A stretch of 64,000 bases of DNA from Desertivirga brevis (lineage in GTDB: Bacteria > Bacteroidota > Bacteroidia > Sphingobacteriales > Sphingobacteriaceae). Positions 7,693 through 16,256 of the stretch are shown here, piece by piece. Position numbers and translations under genes: made by a program. The stretch lies in NCBI RefSeq assembly GCF_017355835.1, contig NZ_JAFEWF010000008.1, positions 310,001 to 374,000 of the forward strand, written 5' to 3'. Under the pieces are notes generated by a model. That model worked only from the letters and a program-made list of their open reading frames with translations, was not told the DNA's origin and ran no database searches. How positions within the stretch are numbered: position 1 is the first letter of the stretch; every line of letters begins with the position of its first letter.

Positions 7693-8547
7693 TTAAGTTG
7701 TGGCAATGCTATTTTCTGCTTGAATAAATTGAATTAAATCACCATTCAGTGTTTCTTTATCTGTGAAGTATAAACCGTGCGGAGCCCCTTCATACACTAT
7801 GTATTCTGATTGAGCGATCAATTCGGCTGCCTGGTCGCTTGTTGCCTTAATTGGCACAGTTTCATCTGCGTCGCCGTGTATTAATAATGTAGGAACATTG
7901 ATATAACGCATTTCATTTCTGAAATCCGTTTCACCAAAAGCGTGCGCACAATCAATAGTGGCTTTTAAAGAGGCCTGAGATGCAATCAAAAAATCACGAT
8001 CTAGAACTCCTTGACTTACGGGATGGCTAAGTAAACTGAATCCATAAAATTGCTTAGCGAAATTAACCAAAAATCCAGCCCTGTCTTCTTGTAGCGACTC
8101 AGAGATTTCGGTGAGTTTATCCTCTGGAACTCCATCAGGGTTGTCTTCAGTTTGTTTCATATATGGAGCTATGGAACTGATAAGGATCACCTTTGATACT
8201 CTTTTTCCAGCGTGGCGACTAAAATACCTCACTATCTCGCCCCCGCCCATAGAGAAACCAACAAGTGTTACATTTTGTAGATCCAGCTGATCCAACAAAG
8301 CTTTTAGGTCGTCGGCCAGAGTGTTATAGTCATAGCCTTCCCAGGGTTTATCTGATTTTCCGAATCCACGTCGGTCATATGCTATACATCGAAAGCCGTA
8401 GTTTGGTAAAACACTTGTTTGATACTCCCACATTTGATGGTCTAAAGGCCATCCATGTACAAACACAACAGGTGCCCCCGTTCCCCATTCCTCGTAAAAA
8501 AGGTTAACGGCAGTACCATCTGCGTTTTGTGATTTGATGAATTTCAT
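7693..8547 (-). CDS. Alpha/beta hydrolase (non-haem haloperoxidase/esterase type)
   Basis: A 284-residue alpha/beta hydrolase. It shows the oxyanion-hole motif VVFVHGWP (~27-34), AYDRRGFGKSD (~56-66), the nucleophile elbow GFSMGG with Ser99, the acid region HGDADETVP and the catalytic His in GAPHGLYF near the C-terminus. This arrangement is typical of the chloroperoxidase/arylesterase-like group; no haem is used. There is no signal peptide, so it is cytosolic. Its substrate cannot be told from sequence. It is transcribed alone on the minus strand; the upstream 468 bp to rpe carry the RNA candidate described separately. Confidence 0.9.
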   Translation of the reverse strand: MKFIKSQNADGTAVNLFYEEWGTGAPVVFVHGWPLDHQMWEYQTSVLPNYGFRCIAYDRRGFGKSDKPWEGYDYNTLADDLKALLDQLDLQNVTLVGFSMGGGEIVRYFSRHAGKRVSKVILISSIAPYMKQTEDNPDGVPEDKLTEISESLQEDRAGFLVNFAKQFYGFSLLSHPVSQGVLDRDFLIASQASLKATIDCAHAFGETDFRNEMRYINVPTLLIHGDADETVPIKATSDQAAELIAQSEYIVYEGAPHGLYFTDKETLNGDLIQFIQAENSIATT

Positions 8548-8732
8548 AGTATTTGTTTTGATTTAAAACATGTAACATTAACCCCTTACTACTAAATAAA
8601 GTTTTGAACTACAGCATTGGCAAAACGTTTCTTTTGAAAAAACTGCAATAGCAACGTTTGCTTGATTACATTATAATAATCCAATTTATTGAAAGTATTT
8701 AAAATATTAGGAAACTTATAAAGGCTATTTGT

Positions 8733-8740
8733 TATATTTG
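8733..8740 (+). promoter_or_regulatory. Candidate -7 promoter element (TAnnTTTG)
   Basis: TATATTTG matches the Bacteroidota -7 consensus and lies a few bases before the RNA candidate. No clear -33 element was found at the usual distance, so the call is tentative. Confidence 0.4.
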
Positions 8741-8744
8741 TATT

Positions 8745-8815
8745 CCCAAAGCAAGGGGTTCCCCCTACATTCTACCTATGCTCCGAGCCTAAAAGGGCTG
8801 GGGGCATTTTCTTTA
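8745..8815 (+). ncRNA. Candidate short non-coding RNA with own terminator
   Basis: In the otherwise gene-free stretch 8548-9015 there is a compact unit: a -7 element (8733-8740), a small hairpin AGGGG-TTC-CCCCT (8754-8766), an unpaired linker, and a strong terminator-like stem TGCTCCGAGCC (8779-8789) with GGGCTGGGGGCA (8795-8806) followed by TTTTCTTT. It would make an RNA of about 70 nt. No ORF fits it, and the rpe start is 200 bases further on, so it is not simply the rpe leader. It does not match an RNA family I recognise. This is inference from base pairing and promoter resemblance only. Confidence 0.45.
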
Positions 8816-9003
8816 AAACAGCAATACCCAATTGAGCTATTCTATGATTATTCAGTAATATTATGAAGCGTATGGAATAGGCACTGCTAATGCTGGGAAA
8901 TTTGTACCTATACATTAAAATTGATACGTGGATTCCCTTTTATTCGGTGCGAGCTAAATCTGATGAAGTGTTTCAAGAGGAAGGGACTAAAGCTTTAAAG
9001 GTT

Positions 9004-9011
9004 TATATTTG
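9004..9011 (+). promoter_or_regulatory. Candidate -7 element directly before rpe
   Basis: TATATTTG ends only 4 bases before the rpe ATG at 9016. If used, transcription would start at or near the ATG, giving a leaderless mRNA. No -33 element is clear. Confidence 0.35.
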
Positions 9012-9015
9012 CGTT

Positions 9016-9684
9016 ATGAATCACCTTATAGCACCTTCAGTACTGGCAGCAGATTTTGGAAATCTTCAGCGGGATATAGAAATGGTTAATTCGAGTAAAG
9101 CTGATTGGTTCCATGTTGATATCATGGACGGAGTTTTTGTTCCTAATATTTCTTTCGGTTTTCCTGTTATTGCCGCTTTGCAGAAGCATGCATCCAAACC
9201 TCTTGATGTTCACCTTATGATTGTGGACCCAGATAGGTATCTGGAGCAGTTTAAAAATGCTGGTGCTGCAACTATTACGGTTCATTATGAGGCCTGTACT
9301 CATTTGCATCGTACCATTCATGCTATTAAAGATCTGGGCTGTATTGCAGGTGTTGCCTTAAATCCGCACACTCCGGTTTCGGTTCTGGAAGACATTATCA
9401 CTGATGTGAATATGGTATTATTGATGTCGGTGAATCCTGGTTTTGGAGGACAAAAGTTTATTGAAAATACTTATAAAAAGATTCGTTCTTTGAGAGCTCT
9501 TGCTGCCGGCCGTAATGATGATCTTCTGATCGAAATTGACGGGGGAGTAAATAGTAATAATGCAGGAGCTTTGCTTAATGCCGGGGCGAATGTTCTGGTT
9601 GCAGGAAATTTTGTGTTTAGTGCTGCAGACCCTGTAGAAGTAATTAAGGATCTAAAAGAAGCTTCGAACCTCATTCAGGCCTAA
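9016..9684 (+). CDS. rpe: Ribulose-phosphate 3-epimerase
   Basis: The frame is open from 8890, but ATG 9016 gives the family N-terminus MNHLIAPSVLAADFGNLQRD and a 222-residue protein of normal length. The enzyme interconverts ribulose-5-phosphate and xylulose-5-phosphate in the pentose phosphate pathway, in the cytosol. TIM-barrel motifs are all visible: FHVDIMDG with metal ligands His33 and Asp35, DVHLM with His66, MSVNPGFGGQ, and IEIDGGVN with the catalytic Asp, followed by GANVLVAG for phosphate binding. The stop is 1 base before the start of the TonB-dependent receptor gene, so the two are co-transcribed, a pairing with no obvious metabolic reason. Confidence 0.97.
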   Translation: MNHLIAPSVLAADFGNLQRDIEMVNSSKADWFHVDIMDGVFVPNISFGFPVIAALQKHASKPLDVHLMIVDPDRYLEQFKNAGAATITVHYEACTHLHRTIHAIKDLGCIAGVALNPHTPVSVLEDIITDVNMVLLMSVNPGFGGQKFIENTYKKIRSLRALAAGRNDDLLIEIDGGVNSNNAGALLNAGANVLVAGNFVFSAADPVEVIKDLKEASNLIQA

Positions 9685-9685
9685 C

Positions 9686-12118
9686 ATGAGACATTTGTTT
9701 GTCTTTGTTCTGTTAGCTCTTTCAGTTGCAAGCTTTGCTCAGAAGTCTGTGCGGGTGTTTGGAACTGTTAGATCCGAACAGGGACAAGCACTACCCTTGG
9801 CAGAGATTAAAGTTGCCAATTCAGAAGTTAAAATATCCAGTACTGATAGCGGAACTTATTCTTTAAGCACTTCCTATAAGCCCTTCATTATTTTGTATGT
9901 AAGTCGTGACGGCTTCCAAAGTGAAAGGGTGGAGATCAGGTCTGCAAAACGTTCAGAGATCAGACAGGATTTTGTTCTCCGGCAGAACTACCGCCAGCTT
10001 TCGCAAGTTGAAGTTCGAGCCAATACAAACAGAACGGGGAACTTGCGGAGAATTAATCCTACACAGGTTGGCAACATGCCTGTAGCCTCAGGTAATTTTG
10101 AATCTATACTTAAAACCCTTCCCGGAGTATCTGCCAATAATGAGCTTAGTTCGCAATACTCGGTTCGCGGAGGTAATTTTAATGAGAACCTTATTTATAT
10201 CAATGATGTTGAGATTTTTCGCCCCCTGCTGGTTAGAAACGGCCAGCAGGAGGGACTCAGTTTTATAAACCCTGAATTAGTAAGTCAGGCACATTTCTCG
10301 GCAGGAGGTTTTGATGCGAGGTATGGAGAAAAACTGTCCTCTGTTCTGGATATTCGTTACAACCGCCCTGATAGTCAGCAAACAGTTCTTTCTGCAGGTC
10401 TTCTTGGTCTCTCAGCTACTTCGAAACTCGTTAGAAAAAGAAATTTCACCCTAATTGGTTTTCGAACTAAAACCAATCAGAGTATTCTAAAGACTCAGCC
10501 TGTCGTAGGAAGTTATCAACCGAGGTTTTACGATTTGCAGGCATTACACAGCAGCCGAATTAATTCAAAACTTGATGCCACACTCTTCGCCGATTATAAT
10601 CTTAGTCGTTTTGAATTAATACCGGAAAGCCGAGAAACTACCTTCGGAACACTCAACGAACAGTATAAACTTAAAGTGGATTATGAGGGGGCAGAAAAGG
10701 ATAGGTACGAGTCTATAATAGGCGCTGTAACCTTTGCTTACAGGCCAGTGTCCAAATTGCTGTTAAAATGGATCAACTCTGCGTTCATAATCTCCGAGAA
10801 GGAAACCTATGATATTGAGGGGAGGTATATTTTTGACCAGCCAGTAGATCCGGAAAGTACGTCTGGGTTTGAAAACGTAAGAGCTGGGAGGGGAGAAGGT
10901 ATAGATTACAATTATGCTCGAAATTTTTTACAATCGAGGGTATATAGCAGTGAGTTGAGAGGGTATTATAAACAGGGGAGATCGGACTGGGAGGCTGGAG
11001 TTCGCTATCAGTATGATGTGATTACGGACGAGCTAAATGAGTATAATCTTACAGACTCCGCAGGTTATTCTTTACCCTATAATAGTCCTGATTTTTTGCT
11101 TACGGAAGCAGTCTTCTCGAATAACAAAACATACACTCGTCGTTATTCAGGCTTCCTGCAAAATACATATAGCTGGTCATCACGTCTACATTTGAACTTT
11201 GGCATCAGGGGGAATTTTAATTCGTACACGAAAGAGACATTAGTAAGTCCAAGAGTAAATTTCCTGTATAGCCCGACGAAAAAGCTAAGCCTGAAGTTTT
11301 CGGCCGGTTCTTATAATCAACCTCCATTTTACCGCGAATTAAGAGATTATAATGGAAATCTCAATAATCAAAGTAGAGCTCAGCGTTCTTTGCATTTCCT
11401 CACAGGAGCCGATTATAGCTTCGTTTCATTAGGCACGCCATTGAAGTTCAGTTCCGAAATATACTACAAGAAATTGAGCCATCTCATCCCTTACAAAGTA
11501 GAGAATCTAAGAATAAGGTATTTTGCAGGCCAGGAAGCAGTAGGATATGCAGCAGGAATTGATCTCAGCCTTAGTGGAGAATTTGTGCCAGGGCTGGAAT
11601 CTTCCTTCAGGGTTTCTTTGATGAAGACGGAGGAAGATATTACCGGGGATTCCTTCAAGAAAAAGGATGCAGACGGCAATACCTCTGTTATTTATCCAGG
11701 TTATTTAAAAAGACCTACAGACCAGAGGATAAACTTCTCAGCGTTTTTTCAGGACCGGCTCTTTAATAGTCCAACCTATAAAGTTCACCTTACCATGCTT
11801 TATGGTTCTGCCTTACCAGTTGGGCCACCCAGGACGGAAAGGTATGCAGATACCTTTCGTATACCAGCCTACAGAAGGGTAGATATTGGCTTTTCGAAAA
11901 ATATACTGGAGGGAAGTTCCGGTCGGAAGCTGGGTTTTGCGAAGAAGTACTTTGAAACTTTTCAGCTTTATGCAGAGGTGTTTAACCTCTTAAATATTAA
12001 TAATACTGTTTCCTACTTCTGGATAAAGGACATTAATAACTACCAGTACGCAATCCCCAATTATTTAACCTCCCGTCAGGTTAATTTTAAGATAATTGCA
12101 AAAATTAAAAATAGGTAA
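9686..12118 (+). CDS. TonB-dependent receptor with carboxypeptidase-regulatory-like domain
   Basis: An 810-residue outer-membrane receptor. A signal peptide (MRHLFVFVLLALSVASFAQ) is followed by a CarboxypepD_reg-like beta-sandwich (~20-105: VRVFGTVRSEQGQALPLAEI...), then a TonB plug domain (~120-225) containing ILKTLPGVSANNELSSQYSVRGGNFNENLIYINDVEIFRP, and a long 22-stranded barrel rich in aromatic-ended strands. The substrate is not evident; there is no SusD gene beside it, so it is not a standard polysaccharide utilisation pair. It overlaps transcription with rpe upstream (1-bp gap). Length suits this receptor class. Confidence 0.93.
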   Translation: MRHLFVFVLLALSVASFAQKSVRVFGTVRSEQGQALPLAEIKVANSEVKISSTDSGTYSLSTSYKPFIILYVSRDGFQSERVEIRSAKRSEIRQDFVLRQNYRQLSQVEVRANTNRTGNLRRINPTQVGNMPVASGNFESILKTLPGVSANNELSSQYSVRGGNFNENLIYINDVEIFRPLLVRNGQQEGLSFINPELVSQAHFSAGGFDARYGEKLSSVLDIRYNRPDSQQTVLSAGLLGLSATSKLVRKRNFTLIGFRTKTNQSILKTQPVVGSYQPRFYDLQALHSSRINSKLDATLFADYNLSRFELIPESRETTFGTLNEQYKLKVDYEGAEKDRYESIIGAVTFAYRPVSKLLLKWINSAFIISEKETYDIEGRYIFDQPVDPESTSGFENVRAGRGEGIDYNYARNFLQSRVYSSELRGYYKQGRSDWEAGVRYQYDVITDELNEYNLTDSAGYSLPYNSPDFLLTEAVFSNNKTYTRRYSGFLQNTYSWSSRLHLNFGIRGNFNSYTKETLVSPRVNFLYSPTKKLSLKFSAGSYNQPPFYRELRDYNGNLNNQSRAQRSLHFLTGADYSFVSLGTPLKFSSEIYYKKLSHLIPYKVENLRIRYFAGQEAVGYAAGIDLSLSGEFVPGLESSFRVSLMKTEEDITGDSFKKKDADGNTSVIYPGYLKRPTDQRINFSAFFQDRLFNSPTYKVHLTMLYGSALPVGPPRTERYADTFRIPAYRRVDIGFSKNILEGSSGRKLGFAKKYFETFQLYAEVFNLLNINNTVSYFWIKDINNYQYAIPNYLTSRQVNFKIIAKIKNR

Positions 12119-12138
12119 ATAAAAAGATATAATTCTTC

Positions 12139-12146
12139 TAAATTTG
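12139..12146 (+). promoter_or_regulatory. Candidate -7 element for serC-serA
   Basis: TAAATTTG fits TAnnTTTG and lies 25 bases before the serC ATG, a plausible distance for a short leader. A -33 partner is not clear. Confidence 0.4.
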
Positions 12147-12171
12147 ACCGCAAAATAAAACGTACTTAACG

Positions 12172-13239
12172 ATGAAATTTAATTTTGGCGCAGGCCCTTG
12201 TATTCTACCACAGGAAGTGTTTAAACAGGCATCTCAGGCTGTTTTGAATTTTAACGATACCGGTTTGTCGATCCTTGAAATATCGCACAGGGCACCGGAG
12301 TTTGAAGCTGTTGTAGAAGAAGCTACCCGCCTTGTTAAAGAATTGCTTAACGTTCCGGATGGTTATTCTGTTCTTTTCCTTCAGGGTGGAGCAAGTTTAC
12401 AATTTTCAATGGTTCCTGCTAACTTATTGGGTGAGGGTCAAACTGCTGCTTATCTTGATTCTGGTGCATGGTCAAGCAAGGCACTAAAAGAAGCTAAATT
12501 ATACGGAAACGTAAATGTGGTTGCTTCGTCTAAGGAATCTAATTATACTTATATTCCTAAGAATTATGAAATTCCGGCTGATGCAGCTTATTTTCATATA
12601 ACCAGTAACAACACTATTTTCGGAACAGAATTATTTGAGATCCCTAAGTCACCTGTTCCTTTAGTAAGTGATATGTCGTCTGATATTTTCAGTCGTGAAT
12701 TCAATGTTGCAGATTTCGGTTTGATCTATGCTGGTGCTCAAAAAAATATGGGTCCTGCAGGAGTAACCCTGGTAATCATTAAAGATGAGTTGTTTGGAAA
12801 GTCAGGCAGAAAACTTCCATCTATGCTTGATTATAAAGTTCAGGCGGATAACAAATCTTTATATAACACGCCTCCGGTTTTTGCTATTTATACCTCATTG
12901 TTAAACTTAAGATGGTTGAAATCTAAAGGAGGTGTGGCTCAAATTGAAAAAGAGAACATCGCAAAAGCTACAGCTCTTTACGAGGAGATCGACAGAAATC
13001 CATTATTTAAAGGAACTTGTGCTGTTGAAGACCGTTCCCGCATGAACGTTTGTTTTGTAATGGAAAACCCTGAGCTTGAAAAGCCATTCCTGAAATTTGC
13101 TGAAGAGCGCGGTATGGTTGGTATTAAAGGTCACCGTAGTGTTGGTGGATTCAGAGCATCTATTTACAATGCACTGCCTATAACTTCAATCCATGCTTTA
13201 GTTGAAACTATGCAGGAGTTTGCAGAAAAACACGCTTAA
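12172..13239 (+). CDS. serC: Phosphoserine aminotransferase
   Basis: A 355-residue class V PLP aminotransferase that converts 3-phosphohydroxypyruvate plus glutamate to phosphoserine (serine synthesis; also used in vitamin B6 synthesis in some bacteria). N-terminal MKFNFGAGPCILPQEV, EISHR, FLQGGASLQF and the PLP-Lys motif GAQKNMGPAG (Lys191) are diagnostic, as is the C-terminal GHRSVGGFRASIYNA. Length is standard. It is followed 35 bases later by serA, forming a two-gene serine operon; a hairpin terminator after serA closes it. The serB phosphatase is not in the window. Confidence 0.97.
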   Translation: MKFNFGAGPCILPQEVFKQASQAVLNFNDTGLSILEISHRAPEFEAVVEEATRLVKELLNVPDGYSVLFLQGGASLQFSMVPANLLGEGQTAAYLDSGAWSSKALKEAKLYGNVNVVASSKESNYTYIPKNYEIPADAAYFHITSNNTIFGTELFEIPKSPVPLVSDMSSDIFSREFNVADFGLIYAGAQKNMGPAGVTLVIIKDELFGKSGRKLPSMLDYKVQADNKSLYNTPPVFAIYTSLLNLRWLKSKGGVAQIEKENIAKATALYEEIDRNPLFKGTCAVEDRSRMNVCFVMENPELEKPFLKFAEERGMVGIKGHRSVGGFRASIYNALPITSIHALVETMQEFAEKHA

Positions 13240-13274
13240 TCCTTTTTAAAATTCGTAATCACATAAATACTAAA

Positions 13275-14225
13275 ATGGTAAGAATTCTTGCAAATGACGG
13301 TATTGATGCAGTTGGAAAGCAATTGCTTGAAGCTGCTGGCTTTACTGTTGATACACAAAATATTCCTCAGGATCAGTTAGCTGAAGCGTTGAAGAACTAT
13401 GATGCTATCACTGTTCGTAGCGCTACTAAAGTTCGTAAAGACTTAATTGATGCAGTTCCAAATCTTAAACTTATCGGCCGTGGTGGTGTAGGTATGGACA
13501 ATATTGATGTTGAATATGCGAAGAGCAAAGGTTTGGCAGTAGTAAACACTCCTGCAGCATCTTCTCCATCAGTAGCTGATTTGGTGTTTGCACATCTTTA
13601 TTCTGGAATCCGTTTCCTTTATGATGCAAACCGTAAAATGCCTGTTGAAGGAAGTTCAAAGTTCAATGACCTTAAAAAAGCTTATGCTAAAGGTATTGAG
13701 CTAAAAGGTAAAAAGATCGGTATTATTGGTTTTGGCCGTATCGGTCGCGAAACTGCGAAGATCGCTTTAGGTCTTGGAATGGAAGTTTTAGCATATGACC
13801 TGTATGACGTTCCTGCTGAGTTAGAGTTAAATCTGGCTGGTGGTGTAAACGTTAAAGTTCCGGTTACTAAAGTAAGTTTAGATCAATTAATCAGCGAGTC
13901 TGATTTTATCAGCATACACACTCCATTTACTGACAAACCTATCCTTGGTAAAGAAGAGTTTGAAAAAGTGAAAAAAGGTGTTGGTGTTGTTAATTGTTCA
14001 AGAGGTGGAACTATTGATGAGTTAGCTTTGATCGATGCTTTGGATTCTGGTAAGGTTGCTTTTGCTGGATTAGATGTATTCGATAACGAACCTACTCCTC
14101 GTCAAGAGATCCTTTCTCATCCGAAAATCTCTTTAACTCCTCACATTGGTGCAGCAACCAACGAAGCTCAGGAGCGGATTGGAGTTGAACTAGCGAATCT
14201 GATCATCGATTTTTTTAAGAAATAA
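13275..14225 (+). CDS. serA: D-3-phosphoglycerate dehydrogenase (short form)
   Basis: A 316-residue D-2-hydroxyacid dehydrogenase that oxidises 3-phosphoglycerate to 3-phosphohydroxypyruvate with NAD+. Substrate-domain motifs GRGGVGMDNIDV, the NAD Rossmann loop GFGRIG (~152-157), NCSRGGTIDE with the catalytic Arg, and LTPHIGAATNEAQ with the catalytic His are all present. The protein ends right after the catalytic domains, so there is no C-terminal ACT domain and classical serine feedback binding is not expected. The serC neighbour upstream confirms the role in serine synthesis. Confidence 0.95.
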   Translation: MVRILANDGIDAVGKQLLEAAGFTVDTQNIPQDQLAEALKNYDAITVRSATKVRKDLIDAVPNLKLIGRGGVGMDNIDVEYAKSKGLAVVNTPAASSPSVADLVFAHLYSGIRFLYDANRKMPVEGSSKFNDLKKAYAKGIELKGKKIGIIGFGRIGRETAKIALGLGMEVLAYDLYDVPAELELNLAGGVNVKVPVTKVSLDQLISESDFISIHTPFTDKPILGKEEFEKVKKGVGVVNCSRGGTIDELALIDALDSGKVAFAGLDVFDNEPTPRQEILSHPKISLTPHIGAATNEAQERIGVELANLIIDFFKK

Positions 14226-14249
14226 GTTGTTGTTTAACTCTTAATAATG

Positions 14250-14283
14250 AAGGTTGTTCGAAATAAACGAACAACCTTTTTTT
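14250..14283 (+). terminator. Terminator of serC-serA
   Basis: AAGGTTGTTCG (14250-14260) and CGAACAACCTT (14268-14278) are perfect complements with a 7-base loop, followed by a run of T to 14283. Confidence 0.9.
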
Positions 14284-14315
14284 ATACACATCTAAAATAT
14301 CTTGTAGTTGCACTG

Positions 14316-15398
14316 TTAAAATGCATATCTGATAGCACAGTAAGGCAACTCTTCCTTTACCAGATCTACCAGTGAATCTACCAGGTCTTTTTTTAAGTTT
14401 CGTTTATAACGGACATTTCTGCCACCTGTCTGGCTGTATTTTACCTCCTGTATTTCCGGCCTCCATAACACATCTTCCGCTTTAGGATGCCAATTGAGAT
14501 TCACCTCGTGCAACTGCTGATTATGTGTTAGGAAGATTATTTCTGTTACCAGCTGTTTCTTTACTTTCTCATTCAATTTATCATTCATTTCATCGAATAG
14601 AACTTTCCAGTCGTTCAGCCAGCCATCGTAGTAAATAACAGGGGCAAAGTTCACATTCACCTCGTAACCGGCATCAGCGAAATCATTCATCACATCGATC
14701 CTTTCGCTTATAGGGGTTGTTCGCACATCTACCAGTTTAGACATTTTGTGAGGCATTAAACTAAAGCGAATACGCGTCTTTAGCTGAGGATCGTAACTGA
14801 GCATTTCCTTGTTGACAAACTTTGTAGCAAATGTAAGTTTACCATTAGGAATGTCTTTGAACAGATCAATCATATCCTTTACGTTGTCGCAAATTGCTGC
14901 ATCTGCAGAGCAATCGCCATTCTCCCCAATCTCATAAACCCAATATTGAGGATCTATGTGATCTGCTTCCTGCTTAATCCCTTGCCTGCCTGCATGCCTC
15001 TTCAAATACCCTAATATTTGCTCGATGTTCACAAAAATAGAGATAGGGTTTGCGAATCCCTTTCTTCTGGGAACATAACAATAGGAGCATGACATGGTAC
15101 AACCATTAGACTGGGAAGGACCAACCCAATGGGAGCTTCTGGTATTTGGTCTGGCACTCAAGGATTTTTTAATACCAAGAATAAGCACGTTCTTTTTATT
15201 TGAGATCCAGTCTTCCACTGAGCCTTCAAATCCAAAGAGCTCGGGTATCTTCCAATGCGACTCTACTTCTGTAAGTGTTGCCCCTGAGTATTTCTCTAAA
15301 ATATCCAATCCTCGCTTATGCTTTCTAACATCTGGCTCAAGGTAGATTTCCTTTATATCGAGAAGATCATCGACGGTTTTATTATGCAACATATTCAA
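14316..15398 (-). CDS. SPL-family radical SAM protein (spore photoproduct lyase-like)
   Basis: A 360-residue radical SAM protein of the spore photoproduct lyase group. The cluster motif CTMSCSYC (Cys100, Cys104, Cys107) has the CX3CX2C spacing, preceded by SSHWVGPSQSNG. Other SPL-like features include YWVYEIGENGDCSADA, KLTFATKFVN and RFSLMPHKMSK with VNVNFAPVI. Classical SplB repairs thymine dimers in Bacillus spores, but Bacteroidota do not form spores; non-spore homologues of this kind are widespread and their substrate is unclear. It is transcribed alone, convergent with serC-serA. Family assignment is firm, activity is not. Confidence 0.88.
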   Translation of the reverse strand: MNMLHNKTVDDLLDIKEIYLEPDVRKHKRGLDILEKYSGATLTEVESHWKIPELFGFEGSVEDWISNKKNVLILGIKKSLSARPNTRSSHWVGPSQSNGCTMSCSYCYVPRRKGFANPISIFVNIEQILGYLKRHAGRQGIKQEADHIDPQYWVYEIGENGDCSADAAICDNVKDMIDLFKDIPNGKLTFATKFVNKEMLSYDPQLKTRIRFSLMPHKMSKLVDVRTTPISERIDVMNDFADAGYEVNVNFAPVIYYDGWLNDWKVLFDEMNDKLNEKVKKQLVTEIIFLTHNQQLHEVNLNWHPKAEDVLWRPEIQEVKYSQTGGRNVRYKRNLKKDLVDSLVDLVKEELPYCAIRYAF

Positions 15399-15525
15399 AT
15401 GTTTTTTGAATAACTAGCCGTTATATAAATGGTTTGTGGAAATGATACTGTATCCTTTATCTTTTTGAAATCTTTAGGACTAGTAGGTTGTTAGTACCGA
15501 TATTGCTCTAGTGCGGTAGGTAACG

Positions 15526-15957
15526 ATGACTGAAGAACCTAATTTTAGAATGCTTTCTGAAAACGATATTGCCTCGATGTCTTTATTGGGGAAAGAATAT
15601 AATCAGAAGCTGACCATACACATTATTGAAGGGTATTTGAAGGAGCTATTCTCGTTTAATAATTATCACTGTTTCGGTGTATTCCTAAATGGGAAGATGA
15701 TTGGATTTGCGAGTGGGTGGATTACAATAAAGTTTAATTCAGGTAGGCAATTGGAATTAGACAATGTTATTGTTGATCCGTCTAACCAATCTCAAGATCT
15801 TGGGTCTAGTTTTCTTGCTTTTATAGAGGATTGGGCAAAAAAGAATAATTGTAAAGGTGTTGAACTAGACACTCTGACTCAAAGCTCAAGAGCTCACAAA
15901 TTCCTGATCAATCTAGATTATTCTATTGTTGGCTTTCATTTTCAAAAGTTGATCTAA
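15526..15957 (+). CDS. GNAT-family N-acetyltransferase
   Basis: A 143-residue acetyl-CoA-dependent acetyltransferase. The central strands CFGVFLNGKMIGFASGW and LELDNVIVDPSNQSQDLGSSFLAFIEDWAKKNNC match GNAT motif A, with the pyrophosphate-binding loop Q-S-Q-D-L-G in place of the usual R/Q-x-x-G-x-G/A, followed by VELDTLTQSSRAHKFLINLDY. The loop is slightly degenerate. The substrate is unknown. It is isolated between minus-strand genes. Confidence 0.85.
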   Translation: MTEEPNFRMLSENDIASMSLLGKEYNQKLTIHIIEGYLKELFSFNNYHCFGVFLNGKMIGFASGWITIKFNSGRQLELDNVIVDPSNQSQDLGSSFLAFIEDWAKKNNCKGVELDTLTQSSRAHKFLINLDYSIVGFHFQKLI

Positions 15958-15975
15958 AATACCTTGAAGATTAGA

Positions 15976-16173
15976 TTATTCTTCTGCTTGTTCCTGACAG
16001 GATATGAACTTCCAGATTTTAGCTTCTTTTTCGAAAGCGACCTGGTAATGAGATCCCTCGGCTGTGAAGTGAAATGCAAGTTGGTTTTCTGAAGAATCTT
16101 TAGGAATAAAGGAAGGTAGTAAGCTTTCGGCTATTGCCTGGATCTGCTGGTCTGAAAGTTTTTTCTTAGCCAT
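15976..16173 (-). CDS. Small conserved-looking hypothetical protein
   Basis: A 65-residue protein with a Lys-rich start (MAKKKLSDQQIQAIAESLLP), an N-terminal helix and a predicted beta-rich second half (LAFHFTAEGSHYQVAFEKEAKIWKF), then an acidic end. There is no signal peptide or membrane segment. It shows coherent composition for a folded small protein, and it follows the arginine decarboxylase gene on the same strand by about 80 bases, although a hairpin lies between them. No function is recognised. Confidence 0.6.
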   Translation of the reverse strand: MAKKKLSDQQIQAIAESLLPSFIPKDSSENQLAFHFTAEGSHYQVAFEKEAKIWKFISCQEQAEE

Positions 16174-16208
16174 AAAAGAAGGGGTGAGAAGAGTTGAATA
16201 ATTAGCAA

Positions 16209-16240
16209 GTCAGAAATGCTTGTCGAAAAACATTTCTGAC
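16209..16240 (-). terminator. Hairpin after the arginine decarboxylase gene
   Basis: GTCAGAAATG (16209-16218) and CATTTCTGAC (16231-16240) pair perfectly around a 12-base loop, just past the decarboxylase stop. There is no strong T run, so it may be a weak terminator or an mRNA-end stabiliser. Confidence 0.55.
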
Positions 16241-16256
16241 TTCTAAACCCTAGCTG

